In this document: one piece after another, positions 57,401 through 63,922 of the stretch | Layout: the number at the start of each line of letters is the position of its first letter | Numbering within the stretch: position 1 is the stretch's first letter | Assembly: GCF_032854445.1 (NCBI RefSeq) | Contig: NC_088296.1 | Location: 7,347,966 to 7,411,965 of the forward strand | Length of the DNA: 64,000 nt | Source: Liolophura sinensis | Lineage: Eukaryota > Mollusca > Polyplacophora > Chitonida > Chitonidae | Reading direction: 5' to 3' | Translations under genes and position numbers: made by a program | Notes under the pieces: model-generated | Told to the model about the DNA's origin: nothing | The model's input: only the letters and a program-made list of their open reading frames with translations | The model's database searches: none

Positions 57401-60400
57401 GTTACAATGCTTTAACACAGTTTCAGCTGAATTGTGTGTGTCTACTGAGGGTTACAATGCTTTAACACTGTATAAGCTGAATTGTGTGTCTACTGAGGGT
57501 TACAATTCTTTAACAGTTTCAGCTGAATTGTGTGTGTCTACTGAGGGTTACAATGCTTTAACACAGTTTCAGCTGAATTGTGTGTGTCTACTGAGGGTTA
57601 CAATGCTTTAACACAGTTTCAGCTGAATTGTGTGTGTCTACTGAGAGTTACAATGCTTTAACACAGTTTCAGCTGAATTGTGTGTGTCTACTGAGGATTA
57701 CAATGCTTTAACACTGTATCAGCTGAATTGTGTGTGTCTACTGAGGGTTACAATGCTTTAACAGTTTCAGCTGAATTGTGTGTGTCTACTGAGGGTTACA
57801 ATGCTTTAACACAGTTTCAGCTGAATTGTGTGTGTCTACTGAGGGTTACAATGCTTTAACACTGTATCAGCTGAATTGTGTGTGTCTACTGAGGGTTACA
57901 ATGCTTTAACAGTTTCAGCTGAATTGTGTGTGTCTACTGAGGGTTACAATGCTTTAACACAGTTTCAGCTGAATTGTGTGTGTCTACTGAGGGTTACAAT
58001 GCTTTAACACAGTTTCAGCTGAATTGTGTGTGTCTACTGAGGGTTACAATGCTTTAACACTGTATCAGCTGAATTGTGTGTGTCTACTGAGGGTTACAAT
58101 GCTTTAGCACCATTTCAGCTTAGTTGTGTGTGTCTACTGAGGGTTACAATGCTTTAACACTGTTTCAGCTGAATTGTGTGTGTCTACTGAGGGTTACAAT
58201 GCTTTAACACTGTTTCAGCTGAATTGTGTGTGTCTACTGAGGTTTACAATGCTTTAGCACCATTTCAGCTTAGTTGTGTGTGTCTACTGAGGGTTACAAT
58301 GCTTTAACACTGTTTCAGCTGAATTGTGTGTGTCTACTGAGGGTTACAATGCTTTAACACTGTTTCAGCTGAATTGTGTGTGTCTACTGGGGGTTACAAT
58401 GCTTTAACACTGTTTCAGCTGAATTGTGTGTGTCTACTGGGGCTTACAATGCTTTAACACTGTTTCAGCTGAATTGTGTGCGAACAGTTTTCAAAAAATT
58501 TGTCCAATCGACTTGAACTCATAGCAACTGCATTGGTAAGAGATTCCTGGGTCATTACAACGTGCTGGCACAATAACCACCTCGGCCACGGAGGCCGCTA
58601 TACCAGTTCTGATCGATGATTAAAAGGCTGGGGGTGGGGGTATTGGTGGGTGGGGGAAGGGATCATACCATTGCCTGACTGGGGGTGTTAACCACCAGAA
58701 GGCCAATCGCTCCATGTTCCTGGGCAAGATGTGCTTTCTCTGAGAAGGAACAATTTCCTCGTAGAACTGTCACCAGCTTCTCGCTGACATCATTGTCATA
58801 AATGGGGGTACCTTGACAGCCCAAATCTGTTGAAAAATCTACGACATTTTCCGGTTTCTGAAAGTGAGAGATAAATACACAGATCACTGCCTTATTCACT
58901 ACAATAGTAACTTGATCAGTGTTTTATGGAATATTCAAGAATACTTCACTTACAATGCCAGCCAGCATTATGGTGGAAGGAAACATGGCAGAACTTGAGA
59001 GAAACACATAACCAAGTTGCTGGCAGACTTTCCCACATAGGATTGGAGAGGAAGCCAGCATAGGATTGGAGAGGAAGCCAACATAAGCCAGACTTCATCC
59101 CACAGGGATCACACTGGTGAGAGGCTAACTGATGACTTCATGTTTCATGACCAAAATACAGTTATCAAATCTGGGTAGCTTGGAAAATAGGAAACTGGGA
59201 TAAAATATACATATACACACGATATATACACTCATGTTCAAGAAAATATCTAATCAAAAAAAAAAACAGGAGATACTTTTGATCACATAAATAGAATTAT
59301 CAGTATAATAAAGTGAGACTCTAACCCTGGAATATGGGGGTCTCAATCATTGTTTTTTTGTTCAGAATTTGTCAACCTGTTAATATATGGATAACAGTCT
59401 ATAGTTGCCCCTTAAATTTGTTAAATTTATTATAGCTGAATGATTTTAGGTATTTAGGTCTGGCATTTTGGTCTTTGATTGTATCTAAAATCAGCAGAAA
59501 TCTCCTCTGATTACCATATTTCACCTAAAGTTTGGTATACCATTTAGAAATACACTTCAAGAAATGCATAAAGGCTTTAAAATAATCTTTTTGATGCCAA
59601 GACTTTAAAAGTTTTTCAAATACGAAATTAATCAATATTCTTGGGGATGAATCAGTCAAAATCAAGAAAAATGTGCAATTTGAAAAACGCTAAGTTTTGG
59701 GGGAAACACAGAGTATATTATTCCAAAAATTTCTCACAATTTGGATAATGTAACTACAGATCGAGTACCAACAAGAAAACCAGATTTGGTGTTCACAATT
59801 TGGATATTACATTGCTTTTCCTGAATATGCCTACTAAAAATCTTAGAAAGAATTACTGATCATTTTGAAAAGTATATCTATTTAAAATTTATTCAACACA
59901 TGGAATTTTTCACTTGTATGACAGTGGTCAATTTTTATGGACGGAGGAAATTTACACAGCTGGGATTAAACCACAAGCCTTTGAAGGGTATGTGACAAAC
60001 CTGAGCACTTAAAAGCCACAGCTGAAACATTCAAAGCCGGATTCCGAATAGATTAAAACATACAACCTCACTGGTCTAGGGCTGGATGGTTGCAGTGAAC
60101 CAGCATTTTAACCGTGTCAGCATGGTCCCGAAAAGTATAATCATGCAGAGAAATGCATACAGAGAATTATTCGTCAAAATCAGCATGACTAGCAAAAGAG
60201 AGTTTTTGAAATAAGCCTCACTCACAGCATCCTCCAGTGTTTTGGGCAGAGCTTTGAAGTCAGGGTTGTAAAATATACAGGCAGAAACCTGTGTTGATGC
60301 GTCTCCAATCACTTCTCCAACCAACAGTCCATTATCAGCTTGTACCTGGCAAACAGAAACCAATCACAAACTTAAATAAGACGTAGAATTTACATGTAGA

Positions 60401-62656
60401 GTTGTTTAAAGAAGTTTATTTAGAATTTAGTTGGAAGCTTTTAATGCCAACCCTTAGTCGGATTTTAAAAAAAAGCATAAGGTCTTTAAAGAAGTGGATT
60501 TCAAAATGAACGCTGATGGCGAGCCCGCTTTGGTACCTTCAGAGTTTTCACAGTAAACCTGGCAACAAAACTGCACGTGAATTACGACGTCATTGATGAT
60601 GGTAGTTAAATAGACCCCACTTTAACACACTAAATACTCATGACAAGTGTGTTCTTAAGTCTGGTAAATGGACTTACTAAGTTCTGTTACCTATCTCTAG
60701 AGCCAAGAGTGACTTAGTGTCAACAATATGTAAATTATTGTCGCAAACACAAACAGGGTGAGTTACACCACCAGCCTATGTACTTTCAGAGATACATGTA
60801 CATGTATATGAGCCTGTAGCCAAAATACTGTCAATATAGAAATTAGTGAAAGATTGCACTGAGAAATGAAGAACATGTAGAAATGTGCTGGGACAAACAG
60901 GAAGGTGAGCTTAATGGAAACCTGTCAATCGCCTGGCAGCAAGACCTTGACGTCATTTTACTGGCTTTAAATGTTCCTTTCCCAGCTCATCATGATGGCA
61001 TCACATTAATTTATTTATTTATTTGATTGGTGTTTTACTCCGTACTCAAAAATATTTCACTTATACGATGGTGGCCAGCATTTTGGTGGGAGGAAAATGG
61101 GCAGAGCCCGGGGGAAACCCACAACCATCCGCAGGTTGCTGGAAGACCTTCCCACTTACGGCAGGAGAGGAAGCCAGCATGAGCTGGACTTGAACTCACA
61201 GCGACCGCATCGGTGAGAGGCTCCTGGGTCATTACGCTGCGCTAGCGCGCTAACTAACTGAGCCTCGGAGGCCCCAAACGTCACATTAGAGAGAGTAGGA
61301 TGTTACAATAGAAACTGATACATCGTAACGGTGTAGACGTTACGCTATAATCCATTCTTGATGTAGCAATGGTTTGAGGTTCTGCTTCACACTAGCGCCA
61401 CTTCACGAGATTAAAAAATATGCCGCTCCCCATTGTCATGAGCGTTAAGTCTTTGGGAGTTTGATTTTGACACCAGAGGCCACTTTCACAAAACTTCATA
61501 AATCAATTTTTCATAACTTTTCTCGTAAATGACGTTGCTTTATGGCACTATAACCTAGATCTTTAACGAAAAACAGAAATTTTAAGATTTTGAGAAAGCA
61601 ACCCCAGCTCTTATTCCATAAGACTGCACGGAAGGTGGAGATCATGCGATTCCCCTTGTGTAGGCTAGGACAGAATGGACATTACATGTTGAAGCAAGCT
61701 GACACTGGCTGATGTTTGCCACTCCTCAGCAACCACATGCTGTGGCAAAATTCTGGCAATTATAGAAATTAAACCAAGACACTGTCACTGAGAGCAATTC
61801 AAAACTATGCATTTTCCTATATGCTACACCATTTGGTTGAAATTTTTTTTCTCCTCAACCCATCTGTTACTAAGGAGATCAAGTGGTCTCTCTAGCTTCT
61901 GAGAGATCTTTCAGAAAGCTTTTTGCATGCTGTCACTGCATATGTCAGAAAAAGCTTGTGTCCCTCAGGAAAGACTATAATTGTACCCGAACACGTAGTT
62001 ACATGTACATTTGTTTTATTTATTTGACTGTTGCTTTACATCATACTCAAGAATATTTCGCTTATACGATAGCAGCTAGCATTATGGTGGGAGGAAATGG
62101 GGCAGAGACCGGGAAAACCCACGACCATCCGCAGGTAGAGGACAGACCTTCCCACATACGGCCGGAGAGAAAGCCAGCATGAGCTGGACTTGAACTCACA
62201 GCGACCACATTGGTGAGAGACTCCTGGGTCATTACGCTGCGCTTGCACGCTAACCAACTGAGCCACGGAGGCCCCTCCGCAGATTGATGACAGACCTTCC
62301 AACATACAAAACACATACAGATGAGATTGATCAAGCAATGGTTATTCCTAGTCTCTGCCCATTAAAGCCCTTTAGCTTTACCGCAAAGAATACTGCTTTA
62401 AATAATACACAACTCATTTTATAATCCTATGTCACATACATGATGTTATAAGTGAACACATTCAATTTCACAGACCAAACTGGAAAAACGAAAGTTGTAA
62501 CAAAAGTAACAAAAACTGCACTGGCAGTCTTCGAAAGCACGGGCAACATCAATAGCCTAGCCTAATGGAATCGTGACTTAGGATCACATTTTCATTCAAA
62601 AAAATTAAAACTACCTTTGAAGACAAAATAACAACGACAAACAAAATCAACTTCAT
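33268..62656 (-). CDS. SPPL2: Signal peptide peptidase-like 2 (intramembrane aspartyl protease)
   Basis: Fifteen exons on the - strand: 62656-62615, 60345-60226, 58857-58669, 55381-55301, 53995-53853, 52748-52576, 49720-49627, 48107-47994, 46894-46813, 44036-43962, 42902-42844, 37530-37431, 37220-37143, 35029-34875, 33435-33268. The product is about 557 residues: hydrophobic N-terminal signal (MKLILFVVVIL), PA domain (about 55-120, LRGNCSF), then the multi-TM protease. Catalytic motifs are FFYDIFF (Asp359), LLGFGDIIVPG (Asp420) and QPALLYLVP (PAL 471-473). The C-terminal tail is acidic. Order and sequence match animal SPPL2A/B, which cut the membrane stubs of type II proteins after shedding in lysosomes and at the cell surface. 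One exon (42844-42902) is a base short; otherwise all phases fit. Confidence 0.95.
33475..33650 (-). repeat. SINE family A, 5'-truncated
   Basis: Reverse orientation within SPPL2 intron 14: TTTATTTGAGTAGTGTTTTA, GCCGTACTCAAAAATATTTA, ending near AGAAGGCCAGCATGGACTGG; head missing. Confidence 0.8.
33914..34055 (-). repeat. SINE family A, 5'-truncated
   Basis: ATTTATTTGATTGGTGTTTT then GTAATATTTCACTTATACCA, GAGAGGAAACC and ATCCGCGGGTTGTTGGCAGA; the head is missing. Confidence 0.8.
34875..35029 (-). CDS. SPPL2: SPPL2 exon 14, PAL motif
   Basis: The acceptor CTTGTCCCCAG and donor GTAAGT bound 155 nt (AYGVGLIITFIALALMETGQ then PALLYLVPCTLL). The PAL motif closes the active site in presenilin-type proteases. 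The start of this exon is the source of the repeat at 35030-35690. Confidence 0.95.
35030..35690 (-). repeat. Tandem repeats built from the acceptor edge of SPPL2 exon 14
   Basis: About eight degenerate copies of the exon start (plus-strand form GACATGAATGTGATAATCAG then GCCTACACCA) follow the real exon edge (GAATGTGATGATCAGGCCCA then CGCCATAGGC). Copies start near 35071, 35169, 35267, 35325, 35392, 35477, 35551 and 35627. The middle three have a 98-bp period. Several keep an AG acceptor before the copied exon (TCCTCAGCCTATGC, GCCCCCAGCCTACG). Confidence 0.82.
36013..36266 (-). repeat. SINE family A, nearly full length
   Basis: From CCATACTCAAAAATATTTCA to the tRNA-like head CTAACCAACTAAGCCACGGA then CGCCCC, reverse orientation, in SPPL2 intron 13. 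Confidence 0.88.
37143..37220 (-). CDS. SPPL2: SPPL2 exon 13
   Basis: A 78-nt exon, phase 1 to phase 1, encoding GLLISFCSGFGRKVRCPYVY then FLCGAA, a transmembrane segment and loop after the GFGD motif. Acceptor TTTCATCAG, donor GTAAGT. Confidence 0.93.
37326..37430 (-). repeat. 22-bp tandem repeat copied from the donor edge of SPPL2 exon 12
   Basis: Five units directly follow the exon 12 donor. In sense, each holds a version of GATATCATAGTGCCAG plus GTGAGT, which is exactly the last 16 bases of the exon and its splice donor. Some units keep GTGAGT, one has GCAAGT-like sequence. Confidence 0.85.
37431..37530 (-). CDS. SPPL2: SPPL2 exon 12, GFGD catalytic motif
   Basis: 100 nt; acceptor CCTCTTTCAG, donor GTGAGT. 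It encodes LPMVFKVPRFSTSLAAMCYR then PYSLLGFGDIIVP. Asp420 of GFGD is the second catalytic aspartate of the family. Confidence 0.95.
37780..41766 (-). repeat. Minisatellite, 51-bp unit, about 78 copies
   Basis: The plus-strand unit is GGACATTGTTCTCGTCCTTG, AGCTTACCCCTAAATGATGA, TATGGCCTGTG. It fills most of SPPL2 intron 11. Since 51 is 17 codons, it stays open for up to about 330 codons in several frames on both strands; these are not genes. In sense each unit has CCACAG before GCCATAT and GGG before GTAAGC, an acceptor-like and a donor-like site around about 20 bases. The stretch TAC.GGCCATAT with GGG resembles part of exon 12. Confidence 0.95.
41955..42035 (-). repeat. SINE family B, 3' fragment
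   Basis: (GAGT)n then AGTGCTTGAGGTTTAAATCA and TTTTTCAGT, directly beside the 110-bp tandem repeat. Confidence 0.65.
42036..42610 (+). repeat. Minisatellite, about 110-bp unit, 5 copies
   Basis: The unit has CAACTAAAAACACAAATGTA, CTATATGTCATGGGTGAAGG, AAACTGGAGTGTCCATCATC, TTGGAACAGTAATCCAGATG. Copies are nearly identical, so recent. In SPPL2 intron 11. Confidence 0.92.
42844..42902 (-). CDS. SPPL2: SPPL2 exon 11 with an apparent one-base deletion
   Basis: The acceptor GTGTGCACAG and donor GTAAGTG bound 59 nt. Both neighbouring junctions are phase 0, so 60 nt is expected. The start reads SGESVM in frame, as in the family motif before VEVATG; after that VEVATGGGSSSGEQ appears one frame over. 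The missing base is at ATG-TGGAAG, where one G seems lost. This is either an assembly or sequencing error or a real frameshift. Confidence 0.88.
42987..43253 (-). repeat. SINE family A, full length
   Basis: Reverse orientation with a small insertion in the tail region (CACACTGTTTTATGCCATTG). The flanks have AATCTCAGATAC at 42962 and AATCTCTGATAC at 43256, a likely target-site duplication with one mismatch. Confidence 0.85.
43427..43690 (-). repeat. SINE family A, full length
   Basis: TTTATTTGATTGGTGTTTTA to the head GCTAGCACGCTATCGAACTG then AGCCATGGAGGCCCCC, reverse orientation. Confidence 0.9.
43818..43902 (+). repeat. 17-bp tandem repeat, 5 copies
   Basis: CATTAATGCATTCTGTT repeats five times just downstream (gene sense) of exon 10. 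It does not match the exon. Confidence 0.85.
43962..44036 (-). CDS. SPPL2: SPPL2 exon 10, YD catalytic motif
   Basis: 75 nt, phase 0 both sides; acceptor CTTTTTCAG, donor GTGAGT. It encodes ACTILLVLLFFYDIFFVFIT then KLFTK. Asp359 of YD is the first catalytic aspartate. Confidence 0.95.
44092..44187 (+). repeat. SINE family A, 3' fragment
   Basis: AATGCTGGCCCCAGCTGTAT, AGTAAAATATTCTTGAGCAC and an AAATAAATAAA tail, plus orientation (antisense to SPPL2). Confidence 0.75.
45453..46812 (-). repeat. 32-bp tandem repeat copied from the donor edge of SPPL2 exon 9, about 42 copies
   Basis: In sense each unit reads CTGCAG, GTTACCGAGTTTGAAG, GTGAGTGGTA. The 16-base core is the end of exon 9 (last codons ending LPSLK) and is followed by the exon's own donor, here repeated in most units. 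CTGCAG before it looks like an acceptor. A higher-order repeat of about 192 bp (six units) is visible near 45711, 45902 and 46095. Confidence 0.93.
46813..46894 (-). CDS. SPPL2: SPPL2 exon 9
   Basis: 82 nt; acceptor GTATTTGCAG, donor GTGAGT. It encodes YAWILQDLMGVTFCIFMLKT then IRLPSLK, a conserved transmembrane segment and loop of SPPL2 proteins. The real donor is the first of a long series of copies. Confidence 0.94.
47285..47612 (-). repeat. SINE family B, full length
   Basis: Reverse orientation from AGTGCTTAGGATAAAACGTC to the tRNA-like head CAAACTGAGCCATCAGGATC then GG. Confidence 0.85.
47678..47946 (-). repeat. SINE family A, full length
   Basis: Reverse orientation; head AACCAACTGAGCCACGGAAG. 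It ends about 50 bases before SPPL2 exon 8. Confidence 0.9.
47994..48107 (-). CDS. SPPL2: SPPL2 exon 8
   Basis: 114 nt; acceptor TCTTTTTCAG, donor GTAAGT. It encodes IPPSRIPLLSHQPQVKSLVL then LALCFTVGITWAVERNA, loop plus transmembrane segment. Confidence 0.94.
48281..48551 (-). repeat. SINE family A, full length, with 13-bp target-site duplication
   Basis: Head CAACTGAGCCACGGAGGTCC. The duplication TATTGCTGTATGA stands at 48268-48280 and 48552-48564. One of the best-preserved copies. Confidence 0.93.
48565..48628 (-). repeat. SINE family B, 3' fragment
   Basis: GTGAGTGATTGGGCC, TTATGTCGTACGTCACAATT and GCAGTCATATGACAAC; only the 3' end. Confidence 0.65.
48668..48823 (+). repeat. SINE family A, 5'-truncated
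   Basis: TGGGAAGGTCTGTCAGCACC through GTCGTATAAGTGAAATATTT to a TAAATAAATA tail, plus orientation. Confidence 0.8.
49273..49529 (+). repeat. SINE family A, full length
   Basis: Plus orientation: tRNA-like head with CACAGTTGGTCAGCACG (box A region) and AAGTTCAAGTCCAGC (box B region), then the conserved domain and a (AAAT)n tail. Confidence 0.9.
49627..49720 (-). CDS. SPPL2: SPPL2 exon 7
   Basis: 94 nt; acceptor TTCCCCAG, donor GTAAGC. It encodes VYIIIVVFCIAGSTSLYNCI then WPWVENLQPLAR, a transmembrane segment close to SPPL2A/B. Confidence 0.94.
49884..50012 (-). repeat. SINE family A, 5'-truncated
   Basis: TTGAATGATTGGTGTTTTTT, CCAGCATTATGGTGAGAG and TATCTGCAGGTTGCTG; head missing. Confidence 0.75.
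50142..50622. repeat. Composite fold-back of SINE family B
   Basis: 50142-50260 is the 3' end in reverse; about 50268-50445 is the head and core in plus orientation; 50440-50622 is the head and core in reverse. The two inner parts form an inverted repeat of about 170 bp (GGTAGATCCAGGATCAATCC against ATGATCCTGGATATACC). Confidence 0.8.
51070..52131 (-). repeat. Minisatellite, about 37-bp unit, about 29 copies, related to SPPL2 exon 6
   Basis: The plus-strand unit is CACACATGGTGATAACCAGT then ACAGTGTACCAGGGCTT. In sense, CTGGTTATCACCATGTGTG matches the exon 6 stretch CTGGTTATCATCATGTGTGG. Copies vary in length by loss of a few bases. Confidence 0.92.
52132..52575 (-). repeat. 62-bp tandem repeat copied from the donor edge of SPPL2 exon 6
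   Basis: Seven further copies of the exon end and donor follow the true one at strict 62-bp spacing (CACCCAGAT at 52139, 52201, 52263, 52325, 52387, 52449, 52511; real donor 52573). Each holds about 45 bases of exon (GTGTGGTGTGC to TATGACTATCTGG) plus GTGAGTACTGG. Two variants (CCAACGGC and CCACCAGC) alternate, so the larger unit is 124 bp. All units are almost identical. Confidence 0.96.
52576..52748 (-). CDS. SPPL2: SPPL2 exon 6, first protease-domain helix after the lumenal part
   Basis: 173 nt; acceptor CATTTTGCAG, donor GTGAGT. It encodes FLRKRPHLMRPGEEKIVDDH, an acidic stretch, then LVLLVIIMCGVLVALYFLYD. Eight equal donors follow; only the first keeps the frame into exon 7 without a stop seen. 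Confidence 0.93.
53204..53470 (-). repeat. SINE family A, full length
   Basis: From TTTCTTTGATTACTGTTTTA to the head CGACTGAGCCAAGGATGCCC, reverse orientation. Confidence 0.9.
53552..53788 (-). repeat. SINE family A, diverged
   Basis: AGCAGTACTCAATAACATTT, ACGACCATCTGCAGGCTGCT and TGGGTCATTTTGCTGTGCTA follow the element in order with many changes and a deletion. Confidence 0.75.
53853..53995 (-). CDS. SPPL2: SPPL2 exon 5, end of lumenal domain and first TM
   Basis: 143 nt; acceptor ATACCCGACAG, donor GTAAGT. It encodes KLGIDKIQVRLFSPDPPKAD then LNMILIWLIAMICVVIGSHW and AGNITFS, with an N-glycosylation motif NIT. Confidence 0.94.
54101..54193 (-). repeat. SINE family A, 3' fragment
   Basis: TTGGTTGGAATTTTAAGCCG, CAGCATTATGGTGAGAGGAA and AGAGCCTGGGGAAACCCA. 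Confidence 0.75.
54427..54576 (+). repeat. 25-bp tandem repeat, 6 copies
   Basis: GTGCATTTAGCTGTCGTGGA then CATTT repeats six times with few changes, in SPPL2 intron 4. Confidence 0.93.
54850..55240 (+). repeat. (TATG)n microsatellite, imperfect
   Basis: A stretch of nearly 400 bases of TATG, TATATG, CATG and GTGTGT repeats. Overlapping open frames on both strands (Tyr/Val/Cys/Met and His/Tyr/Ile/Thr) are artefacts. It ends about 60 bases before SPPL2 exon 4. Confidence 0.95.
55301..55381 (-). CDS. SPPL2: SPPL2 exon 4
   Basis: 81 nt, phase 0; acceptor GTGCTACAG, donor GTTTGT. It encodes TTPGVNKTLDINITVAMVSE then KDFADFQ, the end of the lumenal PA-domain region, with NKT and NIT glycosylation motifs. 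Confidence 0.9.
56141..58480 (+). repeat. Minisatellite, 50-bp unit, about 47 copies
   Basis: The unit is GAATTGTGTGTGTCTACTGA, GGGTTACAATGCTTTAACAC, AGTTTCAGCT. Variants (AGTTTC, TGTTTC, TGTATC, CATTTC, and shortened 46-48-bp forms) recur in groups, showing block duplication. In SPPL2 intron 3. No match to an exon was seen. Confidence 0.96.
58506..58599 (-). repeat. SINE family A, head fragment
   Basis: GACTTGAACTCATAGCAACT, TTCCTGGGTCATTACAACG and CACCTCGGCCACGGAGGCCG; the 3' part is missing, next to the 50-bp array. Confidence 0.8.
58669..58857 (-). CDS. SPPL2: SPPL2 exon 3, PA domain
   Basis: 189 nt, phase 0; acceptor TCACTTTCAG, donor GTATGA. It encodes the PA-domain core (LVTVLRGNCSFSEKAHLAQE then HGAIGLLVVN); NCS is a glycosylation motif at Asn89. 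The PA domain lies in the lumen. Confidence 0.95.
58912..59126 (-). repeat. SINE family A, diverged, with small internal duplication
   Basis: GATCAGTGTTTTATGG, CAGCCAGCATTATGGTGGAA and a duplicated ATAGGATTGGAGAGGAAGCC; head incomplete. Confidence 0.75.
59127..60225. other. SPPL2 intron 2, mostly unique AT-rich DNA
   Basis: A very degenerate SINE A piece may lie near 59890-59990. No coding sequence recognised. Confidence 0.4.
60226..60345 (-). CDS. SPPL2: SPPL2 exon 2
   Basis: 120 nt, phase 0; acceptor TCTGTTTGCCAG, donor GTGAGT. It encodes VQADNGLLVGEVIGDASTQV then SACIFYNPDFKALPKTLEDA, like the start of the mature SPPL2 lumenal domain (FYNP, ALP.TLE). Confidence 0.93.
61009..61280 (-). 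repeat. SINE family A, full length, with target-site duplication
   Basis: The best full copy: tail TTTATTTATTTGATTGGTGT, central GGGGGAAACCCACAACCATC, box B complement GGACTTGAACTCACAGC and head CTAACTGAGCCTCGGAGGCC. TCACATTA stands at 61001-61008 and 61281-61288. Confidence 0.94.
62011..62275 (-). repeat. SINE family A, full length
   Basis: From TTATTTGACTGTTGCTTTAC to the head CAACTGAGCCACGGAGGCCC, reverse orientation, in SPPL2 intron 1. Confidence 0.92.
62615..62656 (-). CDS. SPPL2: SPPL2 exon 1, start codon and signal peptide
   Basis: 42 nt from ATG to AAG with donor GTAGTT (weak). It encodes MKLILFVVVILSSK, a short signal peptide core that continues into exon 2. The frame and position fit; no further ATG lies in frame close by. 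Confidence 0.82.
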
Positions 62657-63200
62657 CCTCTTCCTTCTTTTTAGCCGCAAGACGAACTGTCACGTGCTTT
62701 TCAGAATCTTAACCCCTACAAATGTAAAACTGAAATCGGACATTTAAGCAAACAAGGAAAATATTTAATATCTGAACTAAGTCACAAACTTTAAGTTCAG
62801 AAAGAAATAAAAAAAAAATGTTCATTATTAATTTCTTTAAATTTGAGACAAACTCGATTGTGTTTTTTCAATACATGCATATTAGATCAAATGCATTTCC
62901 ATTCCTAATGCTGGTTACTAATTTAGCAGCTCCTACTGTTTTTGTTACGTTTTCAACACGTGAAAGCAAGGCGGTGAAACAAAAATTGAAAATAAGACTG
63001 TATCATCGATAAACTATCATGTCGAAGGAGCAGGTACGTATTTAAAGGAAGGAGGGGTAAATTATGAGGTCTTGCAAAACGGGTCGTATGGAGAGCACGC
63101 CTGTAATCAGTGAACAACGAAGGAGCAGAATGGTTTTCTTTACTCTTAACAGCAACAACAACAACAACAACAACAACCTTACACTGCTAGTGCCTAAGGA
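62657..63200. other. SPPL2 5' flank
   Basis: No clear TATA box. An (AAC)n run of about 28 bases lies at 63151-63178. No other gene recognised. Confidence 0.4.
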
Positions 63201-63494
63201 ATAAGCCGAGTCGGCATTTCAGGAAGTAGGTGTGGAAAGCAGGTCTTTACCATGCTGTCTTTTATCTGCGCGAGACTTGTTCGATAATAAATACAATCGG
63301 CCTGGACATTCGTTGAGTACGAAATTAACATTAACTAGGCCAGTGTGAGAAAAGGAGTTAGAGTCTATGGGGGATAGTCAAGCAAATACTGTAAAATCTT
63401 GCCTTTTAGCTGCGTAAGTTTACGAGAGCCCCCACCCTGTCTCGTCCATATCTGCATGATCTTACAGGTCTGCTGCAATGCCGACTCGGCTTAT
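63201..63494. mobile_element. Possible MITE with 18-bp terminal inverted repeats
   Basis: ATAAGCCGAGTCGGCATT at 63201-63218 is the exact reverse complement of AATGCCGACTCGGCTTAT at 63477-63494. Inside there is no coding sequence. No clear target duplication was found. Confidence 0.45.
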
Positions 63495-63723
63495 TAGACG
63501 TCCCATGCTAGCAATACAGCATCCAACGGAGGCCCCTTCCCAAAATGTTGGGTGTTTTCCGCATTTCAAACCTCTACAATGTTTCATACCAGATTATGTC
63601 AATCCGCTAACCCAGGCCAAGGTTAGTGCAATTAAGTTAATCATTGACACATGTTTTCAACATTTTCTGACCTGCCTTAAAGTTTATTCATTGAACTGAA
63701 AAATTACCTTTTATCGAAGTCGA

Positions 63724-63922
63724 GAGACCCTGTGATCAAACTCGGGAGACCCCGTGATCAAACTCGGGAGACCCTGTGATCAAACTTGGAAGACCCCGTG
63801 ATCAAACTCGGAAGACCCCGTGATCAAACTCGGAAGACCCCGTGATCAAACTCGGGAGACCCCATGATCAAACTCGGAAGACCCCGTGATCAAACTCGGG
63901 AGACCCCGTGATCAAACTCGGG
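63724..63922 (+). repeat. 22-bp tandem repeat, 9 copies
   Basis: AGACCCCGTGATCAAACTCG then GG repeats nine times with small changes. Confidence 0.95.

Noticed and set aside
56141-58480. Possible exon-edge origin of the 50-bp array from SPPL2 exon 3 or 4
   Set aside because: I compared the unit with both neighbouring exon edges and saw no convincing match, unlike the arrays by exons 6, 9, 12 and 14.
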